Shown here: piece after piece, positions 28,731-38,946 of the stretch
How positions within the stretch are numbered: position 1 is the first letter of the stretch
Layout of the letters: every line of letters starts with the position of its first letter
Assembly: GCF_018987265.1 (NCBI RefSeq)
Contig: NZ_CP076854.1
Coordinates: 1,178,001 to 1,242,000 of the forward strand
Direction: 5' to 3'
DNA length: 64,000 bases
Source: Rhizobium sp. WYJ-E13
GTDB taxonomy: Bacteria; Pseudomonadota; Alphaproteobacteria; Rhizobiales; Rhizobiaceae
The notes under the pieces: model-generated
Seen by the model: only the letters and a program-made list of their open reading frames with translations
The model's database searches: none
Told to the model about the DNA's origin: nothing
Made by a program: the position numbers and the translations under genes

Positions 28731-30708
28731 TCTCGCCAGGCCCGCCCGCAGCCTCAACATTCCGTTTGCCACTGTTGCGCTGCCGGTGCTTTGCATCATT
28801 GCCTTCGCGCTACTGATCGCAACACGCCCGCAGGTTCCCGGCGACGTCGCTCAAGCCACCATGCTTGACGGCGTTCTGCTCTGGAACAGCATCATGCCGC
28901 GCGCCGTACTGGCGCTGATTGCCGGTGCAGCGCTTGGCCTTTCCGGCACGCTGTTGCAGCGGGTGTTGCGCAATCCCATCGCCGACGCCTCAACGCTCGG
29001 TATCGCCTCCGGCGCGGAACTGGCGATGACGGCGGCGCTCAGCTTTTCGCCGCTGCTACCTGGTTTTTCGCGAGAGATCATCGCCTTTGGCGGCGGGCTT
29101 GGTGCCGTCGCGATCGTGCTCGCCTTGAGCTGGCGGCGCGGGCTCGATCCGGTCACCGTCGCGCTCTCGGGCATGATCGTCAGCATGATCGCTGCCGCGC
29201 TCAGCGTCACACTCATCCTGGAGCGTGGCGAATATGCGATGTCGATCTATATCTGGGGCGCCGGTTCGCTGAGCCAGCAGGATTGGAACGGCGTGCTTTC
29301 GCTTGGTCCCCGCCTCGTCCTCGGCTTTACCGCCACCCTGATCCTGGTGCGGCCGTTGCGCATTCTGACACTGGATGACGGCAGTGCCAGGAGCCTCGGC
29401 CTCGCATTGCATTCTGCCCGCCTCGCCATCCTTGCGCTCGCGGTCTGGCTCGCTGCCTCGGTCACGGCAGAGGTCGGCATCATCGGCTTCCTCGGTTTGG
29501 CAGCACCGGCAATCGCGAGACTTCTCGGCGCACGCAGCACCGGGAGCCTGATGATCGCGGCACCGCTGACTGGCGCCAGTCTGCTTTTTCTCACCGATTG
29601 CCTGACCCAGATCCTCGGCCCCGGCTTCACAGATCTCGTGCCAACAGGGGCTGCGACAGCATTGCTCGGCGGCCCATCGCTGATTTTCCTGCTGCCGCGC
29701 GTACATTCCGTTGCGGCCACGGCGGCTCAATCAACGCGGCCGCTTACGAGACTATCAAAGCCGCTTGTTGCCCTTGCCGTGCTCTGCGCCACAGTTGTGC
29801 TGCTCTTCATCGCCTTCCTCACGCTCGGCCCGGCCGATGACGGTTGGCATCTCGCGACCGGCACCCTCTTCACCGGCCTCCTGCCCTTTCGTCTGCCACG
29901 CATCATCGTCGCGGCCTGCGCCGGCGGCATGCTCGCGGCGGCCGGCTTCATCATGCAGCGGATGACAGGCAATCCGATCGCAAGTCCGGAAGTGCTCGGC
30001 ATCAGCAGTGGCGCCGGGGCTGGGTTGACGGTGGCTCTCTTCCTGTTCGGCTTCCCCTCACCCGCCATCATGCTGCTCGCCATGGCGCTTGCCGCGCTCG
30101 CCGCATTCGGGGCGATGATTGCCGTTTCCGCCCGAGCGCAATTCTCGCCGGAACGCATGCTGCTTGCCGGCGTCGGCATCGGCGCGTTCGCCATGGCGAT
30201 CGTCAGCATGGTGCTCGCTCAGGGCGATATGCGCGGATACATCCTCTTGACCTGGCTCTCCGGCTCGACCAATCGCGCCGGTGCTTTTGAAGCTTGGACC
30301 GCAATCATCTCACTTGCCATCCTCGTCGCGCCGCTGCCGTTCCTCGGCCGCTGGCTGACGATGCTGCCGCTCGGTGGCAATTCCAGCCGGTCTCTCGGTC
30401 TTCGCGTCGGCGCAAGCCGCCTGACACTTGCCATTCTCGCCGCACTGATGACGGCAATCGCCTCATTCCTCGTCGGGCCGCTCAGCCTGGCCGGGCTCAT
30501 CGCCCCGCACCTTGCGCGGCTTGCCGGCTTCCACCGGCCGGGTCACCAGCTTGCAGCAAGCGTGCTCTTCGGCGCTAGCGTGCTGATGACAGCCGACTGG
30601 CTCTCGCGCGTCGTTATCTACCCTTATCAGGTGCCGGTCGGCCTCTTCGCGGCCTTGATCGGCGGTCCCTATCTCATCTGGCTGCTTTCGAGAAAGGACA
30701 TCAAATAA
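28714..30708 (+). CDS. fhuB: Ferric siderophore ABC transporter permease, double-length
   Basis: A 664-residue permease that consists of two tandem FecCD-type halves of about 330 residues each, as in FhuB. Each half shows the family loop: RAVLALIAGAALGLSGTLLQRVLRNPIADASTLGI in the first and RIIVAACAGGMLAAAGFIMQRMTGNPIASPEVLGI in the second, plus GLAAPAIARLLGAR and GLIAPHLARLAGFHRPGHQ for ATPase coupling. The ATG at 28714, with GGAGGG in front, overlaps the end of fhuD. About twenty hydrophobic helices are expected. Confidence 0.92.
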   Translation: MHGMVSLARPARSLNIPFATVALPVLCIIAFALLIATRPQVPGDVAQATMLDGVLLWNSIMPRAVLALIAGAALGLSGTLLQRVLRNPIADASTLGIASGAELAMTAALSFSPLLPGFSREIIAFGGGLGAVAIVLALSWRRGLDPVTVALSGMIVSMIAAALSVTLILERGEYAMSIYIWGAGSLSQQDWNGVLSLGPRLVLGFTATLILVRPLRILTLDDGSARSLGLALHSARLAILALAVWLAASVTAEVGIIGFLGLAAPAIARLLGARSTGSLMIAAPLTGASLLFLTDCLTQILGPGFTDLVPTGAATALLGGPSLIFLLPRVHSVAATAAQSTRPLTRLSKPLVALAVLCATVVLLFIAFLTLGPADDGWHLATGTLFTGLLPFRLPRIIVAACAGGMLAAAGFIMQRMTGNPIASPEVLGISSGAGAGLTVALFLFGFPSPAIMLLAMALAALAAFGAMIAVSARAQFSPERMLLAGVGIGAFAMAIVSMVLAQGDMRGYILLTWLSGSTNRAGAFEAWTAIISLAILVAPLPFLGRWLTMLPLGGNSSRSLGLRVGASRLTLAILAALMTAIASFLVGPLSLAGLIAPHLARLAGFHRPGHQLAASVLFGASVLMTADWLSRVVIYPYQVPVGLFAALIGGPYLIWLLSRKDIK

Positions 30709-31757
30709 TGATGGCTGCACCTTTTACCACATCCGGCATCGCAATCGCCGTCGATCCCGGTAGGATGCTCGACGAGCTTTGCACTCATTTTGTCGAACAC
30801 AGCACCGTCAGGCGCGATGGCGACCAGGTGACCCTGGAGATGATGATCGGCAAGGCCGATATCCGCCATGAAGGCCGCTCGCTTGCGATCGAGCTCTCCT
30901 GCAAGAGTGCGCGCGCACTTCAAAATGTCCGCTCAGTGCTTGCCGAGCACCTCTTCCAGTTTGCCGGCGAGGATAAGTTGGAACTCACCTGGTCGGACGC
31001 GCCGAAAGCCGACCGGCTGCCGGACTTGCGAGAAATCCGGGTCATCGGCGCCCGCAATATCAGCCCGCACATGCGCCGGGTAACTGTTGCCTGCGACGAC
31101 ACCAGGCATTTCGCTCATGGCGGATTGCATTTCCGCCTGCTCATCCCGCCGAAGGGTCGCGTGCCTGTCTGGCCGAAACTGCTCGCGGATGGGCGTATCG
31201 AATGGGCGAAAGACGAGGATGCGCTGACGGTGCGCATCTACACGTTCCGCAGCATCGATCTGGAGCGTGGCGAGATCGACATCGATTTCGTGCTGCACGA
31301 GGGCGAAAACGTGCCCGGCGCGGAATGGGCGATGAATGCGAAGCCCGGCGATATCGCCGGTGCTCTGGGGCCTGGCGGCGGCGGCGTTCCCGATGCAACC
31401 ACGATGATCCTCGCCGGAGACGAGACGGCGCTGCCGGCCATTTCGCGCATCGCCGCCGAAGTCCCGGCCGGAACACGGCTGCGCATCTTCCTCGAAGTCG
31501 ATGGCCCTGCGGAAGAGCTGCCCCTGCCGTCGGCCGGTACGGTCGATCTGACCTGGATGCATCGCAACGGCGCGCCTGCCGGCACTATGGGTCTCATCGA
31601 AAATGCCATCAAGGATGCGTTGGCTGATGCCGCTACGGACACTTTCGTCTGGGCCGGCTGCGAGCGGTCCGAGGCCAAACGCATTCGCGATTTTCTCAAG
31701 ACCGAACGCGCCCATGATCGCCACAAGATGAGCATCGGCGCTTACTGGGAGCGCTAG
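30708..31757 (+). CDS. Siderophore-interacting protein with N-terminal DUF2218 domain (ferric siderophore reductase)
   Basis: A 349-residue two-domain protein. Residues about 10-95 match DUF2218 (LDELCTHFVEHSTVRRDGDQVTLEM). Residues about 105-349 form a ViuB/YqjH-type flavin reductase: RNISPHMRRVTVACDD, YTFRSIDLERGEIDIDFVLH, and the C-terminal FVWAGCERSEAKRIRDFL and HKMSIGAYW. It is expected to reduce Fe(III) in the imported chelate with NAD(P)H and release iron. The start shares one base with the fhuB stop (TAATG). Last gene of the siderophore operon, convergent with mmsB. Confidence 0.9.
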   Translation: MMAAPFTTSGIAIAVDPGRMLDELCTHFVEHSTVRRDGDQVTLEMMIGKADIRHEGRSLAIELSCKSARALQNVRSVLAEHLFQFAGEDKLELTWSDAPKADRLPDLREIRVIGARNISPHMRRVTVACDDTRHFAHGGLHFRLLIPPKGRVPVWPKLLADGRIEWAKDEDALTVRIYTFRSIDLERGEIDIDFVLHEGENVPGAEWAMNAKPGDIAGALGPGGGGVPDATTMILAGDETALPAISRIAAEVPAGTRLRIFLEVDGPAEELPLPSAGTVDLTWMHRNGAPAGTMGLIENAIKDALADAATDTFVWAGCERSEAKRIRDFLKTERAHDRHKMSIGAYWER

Positions 31758-31764
31758 ACGCTCC
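31748..31764. terminator. Short hairpin at the convergent ends of the siderophore and mmsB units
   Basis: GGAGCG-CTAGA-CGCTCC spans the last codons and stop of the reductase gene and ends just before the mmsB stop. Only 6 bp long, so a weak candidate. Confidence 0.35.
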
Positions 31765-32646
31765 TCACATCTTTTCGCGGAACATCTCGATGATGGCGGA
31801 AAAATCCTTGCCGCCATTGCCGAGCTTTTCGAAGAGCGCGTAGAGCTGTGCTGCCTCCGCCCCAAGCGGCGTGGACGCACCGCTCACCAGCGCCGCTTCC
31901 TGCGACAGCCTGAGATCCTTCAGCATCAGCGCTGCGGCAAAGCCCGGCTTGTAGTCATTATTGGCCGGCGAGGTCGGCACCGGCCCCGGCACCGGGCAAT
32001 AGGTATTGATCGACCAGCATTGGCCCGATGAGGTGGAGGCGACATCGAAGAGCGCCTGATGCGAGAGGCCGAGCTTTTCGGCCAGCACGAAGGCCTCGCA
32101 AACGCCGACCATGGAAATGCCGAGGATCATGTTGTTGCAGATCTTCGCAGCCTGACCAGCGCCTGCCTCACCACAATGGACGATCTTCTTGCCCATGGCC
32201 TCGAGGACTGGCTTTGCCTTGTCGAAGGCTTCGTCGGAGCCACCGGCCATGAAGGTCAGCGTGCCGGCGCTTGCCCCGCCCGTGCCGCCGGAAACCGGTG
32301 CGTCGAGCGACAGGCAGCTTGCGGTCTTCGCCATCTCATGCGCCTTGCGGCTGCTTTCGACATCGATCGTCGAGCAGTCGATGACGAGCGTGCCCTGCGT
32401 GGTCGACTGCAGGATATCGGTCCAGGCCGTCAGCACGTGTTTACCCTGCGGCAGCATGGTGATGACGATGTCCGCATCCTTGACCGCCTGGCTGGCATGG
32501 CTTGCCGGCTTCACGCCAATTTCTTCGGCTGCCTTGAGTACAGGAGCAGCGAGGTCGAAGCCCAGCACCTCGTGACCGGCCTTGACGAGATTGGCGGCCA
32601 TCGGCCCGCCCATATTGCCGAGGCCGATAAATGCGATCCTTGCCAT
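31765..32646 (-). CDS. mmsB: 3-hydroxyisobutyrate dehydrogenase-like beta-hydroxyacid dehydrogenase
   Basis: A 293-residue NAD-dependent dehydrogenase of the HIBADH family. The Rossmann motif is IAFIGLGNMGGPMAANLVKAGH, the substrate motif DAPVSGGTGGASAGTLTFM, and the catalytic lysine is in GAGQAAKICNNMILG. It oxidises 3-hydroxyisobutyrate to methylmalonate semialdehyde in valine breakdown, or a related beta-hydroxy acid. The start is set at 32646 because AGGAG abuts the ATG at 32652 but is six bases from this one. Last gene of the liv-GMC operon, nine bases after the GMC gene. The true substrate may differ from valine intermediates. Confidence 0.85.
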   Translation of the reverse strand: MARIAFIGLGNMGGPMAANLVKAGHEVLGFDLAAPVLKAAEEIGVKPASHASQAVKDADIVITMLPQGKHVLTAWTDILQSTTQGTLVIDCSTIDVESSRKAHEMAKTASCLSLDAPVSGGTGGASAGTLTFMAGGSDEAFDKAKPVLEAMGKKIVHCGEAGAGQAAKICNNMILGISMVGVCEAFVLAEKLGLSHQALFDVASTSSGQCWSINTYCPVPGPVPTSPANNDYKPGFAAALMLKDLRLSQEAALVSGASTPLGAEAAQLYALFEKLGNGGKDFSAIIEMFREKM

Positions 32647-32655
32647 GCTCATCTC

Positions 32656-34251
32656 CTATCTCTTGTCCTCGATGATCATGGCCGCTGCTTTTTCGGCGAT
32701 CATGATCGTCGGCGAATTGGTATTGCCCGAGGTGATGGCGGGCATCACCGAGGCATCCGCGATCCTGAGCTTGGCGAGCGCCCGCAGCCTGAGCCGCGGG
32801 TCAACCACGCTGTCCCTGTCCACACCCATGCGGCAGGTGCCAACGGGATGGAAGATCGTCGTGCCGATATCGCCCGCTGCCTTCTCCAGTTCCGCCTCGC
32901 TCTGATAGCTCGGCCCCGGCTTGAACTCTTCCGGGCGGAAGCGGGCAAAGGAAGGCTGCGCCACGATCCGGCGCGTCAGCTTTATTGAACGAACAGCTAT
33001 GTCGCGATCGCGCTGCGTCGAGAGGTATTTAGGCGCGATGACGGGTTGGGCGGCAAAATCCGGGCTGGAAACATGCACGGAACCGCGGCTTTCCGGCCGG
33101 AGATTGCAGACACTCGCCGTGATCGCCGGAAAGCGGTGGACGGGATCTCCGAACCTGTCCAGCGAAACCGGCTGGACATGATACTGCAGATCAGGCGTTT
33201 CCTTGTCAGGACCGGAACGGGTGAAGATACCGAGCTGGCTTGGCGCCATCGCCATCGGGCCGGAGCGGCGCAGGAGATATTCAATCCCGATCGCCGCCTT
33301 GCCGATCAGCTTGGAGGCCTTTTCGTTGAGTGTCGGCACGCCGGTGACCTTGTAGGCAAGCCGAAGCTGCAGGTGATCCTGCAGGTTTTCACCGATACCC
33401 TTCACCTCGGTCAGCACATCGATGCCGGCCTGATGCAGAATCTCACCGCGGCCAATGCCGGAGAGTTCAAGAATATGTGGCGAACCGATGGAGCCGGCCG
33501 ATAGCACGGTCTCCCTCGCCGCATAGGCTCGCTTCGCCGTGCCGCCATGCTGGAACTCGACACCAACAACAGCGCCCTCCTCGATAAGCAGCCGGCGCAC
33601 CTGTGCCTTTGTCATGACAGTGAGATTGCCGCGTTTCATCGCGGGGCGCAGGAAGGCCTTCGTCGCATTCCAGCGGATGCCGGAGCGCTGGTTGACGTCG
33701 AAGTAGCCCGAACCCTCATTGCTGCCGCGGTTGAAATCCGCCGTTTCGGGAATGCCGGCCTCCTTGGCGGCCTGCTGGAAAGCGTCGAGCACGTCCCAGC
33801 GCACCCGCGCCTTTTCCACGCGCCATTCGCCTCCGGCGCCATGCATATCGTCCCCACCCTGGTAGTGATCCTCCGACTTGCGGAAAAAGGGCAGCACGTC
33901 ATCCCAGCCCCAGCCGGTGCAGCCCATCTGCCGCCAGAGATCGTAGTCGCGCGCCTGGCCGCGCATGTAGATCATGCCGTTGATCGACGAGCAGCCGCCA
34001 AGCACCTTGCCGCGCGGATAGTTCAGCGCCCGTCCGTTTAGCCCGTCCTCGGGCGCGGTCGTAAAACACCAGTCGGTGCGCGGATTGTTGATGCAGTAGA
34101 GATAACCGACGGGAATATGGATCCAGTGGTAGTTGTCGTTGCCGCCCGCCTCCAGCAGAAGAACCCTGGTGTTGCGGTCGGCCGACAGCCGGTTCGCGAG
34201 CACGCAGCCGGCGCTGCCGGCGCCGATGATGATATAGTCGTAGCGATCCAT
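32656..34251 (-). CDS. GMC-family FAD-dependent alcohol dehydrogenase/oxidase
   Basis: A 531-residue glucose-methanol-choline oxidoreductase resembling choline dehydrogenase. The FAD fold is DYIIIGAGSAGCVLANRLS followed by VLLLEAGG; GMC signature 1 is GKVLGGCSSINGMIYMRGQARDYDLW, signature 2 GSIGSPHILELSGIG, and the catalytic histidine lies in FHPVGTCRMG with the C-terminal TNSPTIMIAEKAAAMI. It oxidises a primary alcohol to aldehyde. BetA function is unlikely because no betaine-aldehyde dehydrogenase or BetI is linked. Sits between livM and mmsB, so it may oxidise the compound imported by the Liv system. Confidence 0.88.
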   Translation of the reverse strand: MDRYDYIIIGAGSAGCVLANRLSADRNTRVLLLEAGGNDNYHWIHIPVGYLYCINNPRTDWCFTTAPEDGLNGRALNYPRGKVLGGCSSINGMIYMRGQARDYDLWRQMGCTGWGWDDVLPFFRKSEDHYQGGDDMHGAGGEWRVEKARVRWDVLDAFQQAAKEAGIPETADFNRGSNEGSGYFDVNQRSGIRWNATKAFLRPAMKRGNLTVMTKAQVRRLLIEEGAVVGVEFQHGGTAKRAYAARETVLSAGSIGSPHILELSGIGRGEILHQAGIDVLTEVKGIGENLQDHLQLRLAYKVTGVPTLNEKASKLIGKAAIGIEYLLRRSGPMAMAPSQLGIFTRSGPDKETPDLQYHVQPVSLDRFGDPVHRFPAITASVCNLRPESRGSVHVSSPDFAAQPVIAPKYLSTQRDRDIAVRSIKLTRRIVAQPSFARFRPEEFKPGPSYQSEAELEKAAGDIGTTIFHPVGTCRMGVDRDSVVDPRLRLRALAKLRIADASVMPAITSGNTNSPTIMIAEKAAAMIIEDKR

Positions 34252-34361
34252 GGATCGTGCACTCCGAAATGGCTGCGTCCCGCCTCCCCGGGGTCGGGGA
34301 AGCGGGATTTCGCGCCGCCGCTGCACATCTTCTCCCGTTGCAGGAAAAGCGGTCCGCCCAT

Positions 34362-35351
34362 TCAGCGGCGATAGACAAAGCCCAGTTTACGCCCGAGCCG
34401 AGAGGCGTAGAATTCGCCGATAATGCCGCGACGGAAGATCAGCACGCAGATCATGAAGACCACACCGGTAATGATGGTCACCGGAAATTCCGAGGTGGCG
34501 AGATAATTCTGCAGTGTCACGACCAGACCGGCGCCGAAGACCGGGCCAATCAGCGTGCCGATGCCGCCAAGCAGCGTCATCAGGATCACCTCGCCAGACA
34601 TCTGCCAGGCGACATCCGTCAGCGTCGCAAACTGGAAAACCAGCGCCTTGACCGATCCGGCAAGGCCGGCAAGTGCTGCAGACATGACAAAAGCGCCGAG
34701 CTTGTAACGCGCCACGGAATAGCCGAGCGAGATCGCCCTTTGCTCGTTCTCGCGGATCGACTTCAAGATCATGCCGAAGGGTGAGTTGATAAAGCGCCAG
34801 ATGATCAAAAGGCCGATCAGAAATACCGCCAGCACGAAATAATACATGTTGGTCGAACTGTTGAGATCGATGAAACCGAGGAGATGGCCGCGCGGCACGG
34901 ACTGAATGCCATCCTCGCCCTCGGTGAATTCCGCCTGCAGACAGAAGAAGAAGAACATCTGCGACAGCGACAGCGTGATCATCGCGAAATAGATGCCCTG
35001 CCGGCGGATCGCGAAGAAGCCCATGACGAGGCCGAGAAATGCTGCCCCGAGAACACCAACGAGAATTCCGAGCTCCGGCGGAAAGCCCCAGGACTTCACC
35101 GTATAGGCAGTGAAATAGGCCGCTCCCCCGAAGAAGGTCGCATGACCGAAGGAGAGCAGACCGGTATAGCCGAGCAGGAGGTTGAAGGCGCAGGCAAAGA
35201 GCGCGAAGCACAAGAGCTTCATCAGGAAGATCGGGTAGAAGAAGAAGGGAGCAAGCAGCAGAAGCAGCAGCCCGATGATCAGGAACCCGGTCTGCACCGA
35301 CATCGCGGTGCGGCTCTTTTCCGTGCGGATCGTTTCGGTGATGTCAGCCAT
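34362..35351 (-). CDS. livM: Branched-chain amino acid-type ABC permease LivM
   Basis: A permease of about 329 residues with the LivM signatures CAFNLLLGYTGLLSFGHATFFGGAAYF, FFAIRRQGIYFAMITLSLSQM, and GLAGSVKALVFQFATLTDVAWQMSGEVILMTLLGGIGTLIGPVFGA. About ten transmembrane helices. The start is either ATG 35351, just after the livH stop, or ATG 35360, overlapping it; I use 35351 as the site better placed behind GGGATG. Pairs with LivH. Confidence 0.9.
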   Translation of the reverse strand: MADITETIRTEKSRTAMSVQTGFLIIGLLLLLLAPFFFYPIFLMKLLCFALFACAFNLLLGYTGLLSFGHATFFGGAAYFTAYTVKSWGFPPELGILVGVLGAAFLGLVMGFFAIRRQGIYFAMITLSLSQMFFFFCLQAEFTEGEDGIQSVPRGHLLGFIDLNSSTNMYYFVLAVFLIGLLIIWRFINSPFGMILKSIRENEQRAISLGYSVARYKLGAFVMSAALAGLAGSVKALVFQFATLTDVAWQMSGEVILMTLLGGIGTLIGPVFGAGLVVTLQNYLATSEFPVTIITGVVFMICVLIFRRGIIGEFYASRLGRKLGFVYRR

Positions 35352-35352
35352 G

Positions 35353-36240
35353 TCACGCATCCCGTCCGAAGAGGCCCGCGGGCCTGATGAGAAGCACGAT
35401 CGCCATGATGACGAAGATGACGATATTGGAAGCCTCCGGATAGAAGACCTTGGTCAGACCTTCCGCGATACCGAGTACATAGCCGGTGACGATGGCGCCC
35501 ATGATCGATCCCATGCCGCCGACCACGACCACCGCAAAGACGACGATGATCATGTTCGAGCCCATCAGCGGCGACACCTGATAGATGGGTGCTGCCAATA
35601 CACCGGCAAAAGCGGCAAGGCCGGCACCGAGCGCATAGGTGAAGGTCAAGAGAACCGGCACATTGACGCCGAAGGCCTGGACGAGAGTGGCATTTTCCGT
35701 TGCAGAGCGCAGATAGGCGCCAAGCTTGGTCTTTTCGATCAGCAGCCATGTGCCGATGCAGACGACGAGCGAAACAACCACCACCCAGCCGCGATAGATC
35801 GGCAGGAACATGAAGCCAAGATTCACGCCGCCGGCGAGCGCCGGTGGCGTCGCATAGGGTTGGCCGGATGAGCCGTAGAGATAACGGAACGTTCCTTCGA
35901 CGGCGAGCGCCAGCCCGAAGGTGAAGAGCAGGCCGTAGAGCGGATCGAGATCATAGAGGCGACGAAGGAAGAGCCGCTCGATAACGGCGCCGGCAAGCCC
36001 GACGATGACCGGCGCCAGGATCAGCGATGGCCAGTAACCTATACCGAGATAATTCAAGAGTAGATAGGCGACGAAAGCGCCGAGCATGTACTGGGCGCCG
36101 TGCGCGAAGTTGATGACACGCAGAAGACCGAAGATGATCGCAAGACCGAGGCTCAGCAGCGCATAGAACGAGCCGTTGATCAGGCCGATCAGCAACTGGC
36201 CGAACAACGCCTGCAGGGGGATGCCGAAGATCATCGTCAT
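35353..36240 (-). CDS. livH: Branched-chain amino acid-type ABC permease LivH
   Basis: A 295-residue permease: LFGQLLIGLINGSFYALLSLGLAIIFGLLRVINFAHGAQYMLGAF is the diagnostic LivH start, and LVQAFGVNVPVLLTFTYALGAGLAAFAGVLAAP the coupling region. The ATG at 36240 lies four bases after the livF stop behind GGGAGTG; the longer open frame upstream shadows livF. Ligand specificity of the system is unknown. Confidence 0.92.
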   Translation of the reverse strand: MTMIFGIPLQALFGQLLIGLINGSFYALLSLGLAIIFGLLRVINFAHGAQYMLGAFVAYLLLNYLGIGYWPSLILAPVIVGLAGAVIERLFLRRLYDLDPLYGLLFTFGLALAVEGTFRYLYGSSGQPYATPPALAGGVNLGFMFLPIYRGWVVVVSLVVCIGTWLLIEKTKLGAYLRSATENATLVQAFGVNVPVLLTFTYALGAGLAAFAGVLAAPIYQVSPLMGSNMIIVVFAVVVVGGMGSIMGAIVTGYVLGIAEGLTKVFYPEASNIVIFVIMAIVLLIRPAGLFGRDA

Positions 36241-36244
36241 CGCG

Positions 36245-36945
<701 letters not shown>

Positions 36946-36946
<1 letters not shown>

Positions 36947-37731
36947 CAGTCGTGCTCCTCCGTACCCATATAGGCCTGGCGCACACGCTCGTCCCGGCTG
37001 ACGGTCGCATAGTCGCCCTCGGCAAGGATTTCTCCACGTTGCAGCACGGTGACATGCTGGCAGATATTGGCGACAACGGAGAGATTGTGCTCGACCATCA
37101 GAACCGCACGATCGCGTGCAACATCCCGGATGATGGCGGAGACGACGCCGACATCCTCCTGCCCCATGCCGGCCATCGGCTCATCGAGCAGCAGCACCTT
37201 CGGATCGAGCGCCAGCGTGGTGGCAATCTCAAGCACCCGCTTGCGGCCATAGGAGAGATCGACGGCGATATGATCGCGCTCCTTGGAAAGCCCGACGCTG
37301 GCAAGCAATTGCTCGGCCCGCTCATTCAGGCTGTCAAGCGCCGAAAGCGGCCGCCAAAACTGCGTGGAAAGATTGTTCGACCGCTGCAGGGCGACCCGCA
37401 CGTTGTCGAGCACCGTAAGGTGCGGAAAGACCGCCGAGATCTGGAAGGAGCGGACGAGGCCCATGCGCGCCACCCTGTCCGGCGGCGTCCTGGTGATATC
37501 CGTGCCCATCAGCGTAATCGTGCCCGATGTCGGCTGCAGGAACTTGGTGAGCAGGTTGAACACCGTCGTCTTGCCGGCGCCATTCGGCCCGATCAGCGCA
37601 TGGACGCTCGCATCATGCACTTCGAGATCGACATTCTTGACGGCCGTGAAGCCGCCGAAATCGCGCTGCAGGCCGCGGGCGGAAAGCACCACCCGCGGCT
37701 TGGCCTGAGTTTCATTTGCGGAAACCGCCAT
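36946..37731 (-). CDS. livG: Branched-chain amino acid-type ABC ATPase LivG
   Basis: A 261-residue ATPase: Walker A GPNGAGKTT, the LivG-specific segment MGLVRSFQISAVFPHLTVLDNVRVAL, signature-region DLSYGRKRVLEIATTLA and Walker B VLLLDEPMAGMG. Three bases separate it from livK. Forms the heterodimeric motor with LivF. Confidence 0.93.
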
Positions 37732-37734
37732 TGT

Positions 37735-38946
37735 TCACTTCACCAGATCGCAGCCGCTCTTGGCGGGGTCGATATAGGCTTCCTTGCCCGGAATGGTGGC
37801 GAGAACGTTGAAATAGTCCCACGGCTCCTTGCTCTCCGAGGGCTTCTTGACCTGCAGCAGGTACATGTCGTGGATCATGCGGCCGTTCGGGCCAACCGTG
37901 CCGCCACGGCCGAAGACGTCGTCGACAGGCATCTCGTGCAACTGCTTGGCAACGGCTTCCGTCTCGTCCGTGCCAGCTTTCTGGATCGCCTTCAGATATT
38001 GCAGAACGGCCGAATAGGTGCCGGTGTGGACCATGTTCGGCATCTTGCCGGTACGAGCGAAGAACTTCTTGGCGAATTCCCGGCTCTCGTCATCGCGGTT
38101 CCAGTAATAGCCTTCCGTCAGCGTCAGGCCCTGCGCGGCCTCCATGCCGAGGCCATGGACTTCGGCAAGCGTGAAAAGCAGCGCCGCCAGATGCTGGCCG
38201 CCCTGAGTGATGCCGAATTCAGCGGCCTGCTTGATGGCGTTCGACGTGTCGAGGCCGGCGTTTGCAAGGCCGATGACCTTGGCGCCTGATGATTGCGCCT
38301 GGAGCAGGAAGGACGAGAAGTCCTGGGTCGACAGGGGATGGCGCACCGACCCGACAACCGTGCCGCCGCTCGCCTTCACGTAATCGGTGGTCTGTTGTTC
38401 CAGCGAATAGCCGAAGGCATAGTCCGCCGTCAGAAAGAACCAACTGTCACCGCCCTGTTTGACCAGCGCACCGCCGGTGCCGACGGCCAAAGCATGGGTG
38501 TCATAGGCCCAATGGAAGCCATAGGGCGAGCAGGCCTTGCCGGTGAGATCGGTCGTCGCAGCGCCGGTAACGATATCGATCTTCTTCTTTTCCTTGCCGA
38601 TAGCTTGCACGGCAAGCGCCACCGAAGAGGTCGTCAGCTCCATAATGGCATCCACCTGTTCGGTGTCATACCACTGACGCGCAATGTTGGAGGCGATATC
38701 AGGCTTGTTCTGATGGTCGGCATCGACGATCTCGACCGGCATGTCGAGTACCTTACCGCCGAAATCCTCGACCGCCATCTTCGCAGCCTCGACAGAAGAC
38801 TTGCCACCGAAGTCGGCATAGACGCCCGACTGGTCGTTCAGAATACCGATCTTGACCTTTCCATCGGAAATGGCTGCGCTCTGGGCAAACACGGCAGTGC
38901 TGCTTGCAAGCAAAAATGCAACGGACGCAATGAAATTCTTTCGCAT
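37735..38946 (-). CDS. ABC transporter substrate-binding protein, branched-chain amino acid type
   Basis: A 403-residue periplasmic protein of the Peripla_BP_6 class. Signal peptide at residues 1-21 (MRKNFIASVAFLLASSTAVFA). VKIGILNDQSGVYADFGGKSSVEAAKMAVEDFG opens the fold and PNGRMIHDMYLLQVKKPSES closes it; this longer, amide/urea-like type often binds non-amino-acid ligands. GGGAGGAGAGACT precedes the ATG. It heads the seven-gene unit that ends with the GMC and HIBADH-like enzymes, so its ligand may be the alcohol precursor that they oxidise. Confidence 0.9.
   Translation of the reverse strand: MRKNFIASVAFLLASSTAVFAQSAAISDGKVKIGILNDQSGVYADFGGKSSVEAAKMAVEDFGGKVLDMPVEIVDADHQNKPDIASNIARQWYDTEQVDAIMELTTSSVALAVQAIGKEKKKIDIVTGAATTDLTGKACSPYGFHWAYDTHALAVGTGGALVKQGGDSWFFLTADYAFGYSLEQQTTDYVKASGGTVVGSVRHPLSTQDFSSFLLQAQSSGAKVIGLANAGLDTSNAIKQAAEFGITQGGQHLAALLFTLAEVHGLGMEAAQGLTLTEGYYWNRDDESREFAKKFFARTGKMPNMVHTGTYSAVLQYLKAIQKAGTDETEAVAKQLHEMPVDDVFGRGGTVGPNGRMIHDMYLLQVKKPSESKEPWDYFNVLATIPGKEAYIDPAKSGCDLVK

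Noticed and set aside
32059..32988. A 309-codon plus-strand frame
   Set aside because: Antisense to mmsB and the GMC gene; no motif.
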